A stretch of 5,772 bases of DNA. Source: Candidatus Rokubacteria bacterium RIFCSPLOWO2_02_FULL_72_37. Lineage in GTDB: Bacteria; Methylomirabilota; Methylomirabilia; Rokubacteriales; CSP1-6. Each line of letters starts with the position of its first letter. Within the stretch, counting starts at the first letter, position 1. This document shows, in pieces, positions 5,762-5,772 of the stretch. The translations under genes were made by a program, and so were the position numbers. Where the stretch lies: NCBI GenBank assembly GCA_001790315.1, contig MGCE01000090.1, positions 837 through 6,608 on the forward strand. The letters are read 5' to 3'. The notes under the pieces are model-generated. The model saw nothing but the letters and a program-made list of their open reading frames with translations. It did no database searches and was not told the DNA's origin.

Positions 5762-5772
5762 TGGCGACCGAG
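5761..5772 (+). CDS. Start of the gene downstream of csoR, 3' partial
   Basis: ATG at 5761-5763 overlaps the csoR stop by one base (TGATG) and is preceded by a Shine-Dalgarno-like AGGGGGA (5750-5756). Only M-A-T-E is visible, so identity cannot be read. Genes in this position after csoR commonly encode a copper-exporting P-type ATPase, a small copper chaperone or another metal-handling protein, and that is the inferred role. Confidence 0.5.

Noticed and set aside
1..5772. Mobile elements, CRISPR repeats, tRNA/rRNA genes or a novel defence system
   Set aside because: No transposase, integrase, repeat array, tRNA-like cloverleaf or long non-coding stretch was seen; the window is filled by coherent housekeeping and copper-response genes.

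Overview
The window is very GC-rich, densely packed and entirely on the + strand. It holds six genes with clear boundaries or a clear reading frame, plus the first four codons of a seventh. No RNA gene, mobile element, CRISPR array or long non-coding stretch was seen; the largest gap is 79 bases. The GC bias, the GTG starts and the order mrdA-rodA-rng suggest a high-GC Gram-negative-type bacterium. A deltaproteobacterial or Rokubacteria/Methylomirabilota-like lineage is my guess from gene order and protein style, not a demonstrated assignment.

Positions 1-2526 hold the core of the rod-elongation machinery. First comes the 3' part of mrdA (PBP2, transpeptidase), with its SxxK, SxN and KTG motifs intact, then rodA (SEDS glycosyltransferase). 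RodA polymerises glycan strands and PBP2 crosslinks them. After a 54-base gap with a stem-forming inverted repeat and a strong Shine-Dalgarno sequence comes rng (2581-4125), an RNase G-type endoribonuclease with catalytic Asp residues, 5'-sensor and Zn-link cysteines in place.

Positions 4151-5400 hold a small unrecognised basic protein (118 aa) that ends in a putative sliding-clamp-binding pentapeptide. It overlaps by 4 bases a diacylglycerol/sphingosine-kinase-family lipid kinase, whose third nucleotide-site motif departs from the family consensus. The tight spacing suggests that mrdA through the kinase are co-transcribed, probably continuing from shape genes upstream of the window.

Positions 5401-5772 start a separate copper-responsive unit. 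A sigma70-like promoter (TTGACA, 17 bases, GATACT) overlaps a perfect CsoR-type palindrome, followed by csoR with the full Cu(I) ligand set. The next gene begins at 5761, overlapping the csoR stop, and is probably a copper-handling protein. I see mainly ordinary housekeeping genes. The items most worth a second look are the unusual kinase motif, the small protein's C-terminal tail, and the compact csoR control region.
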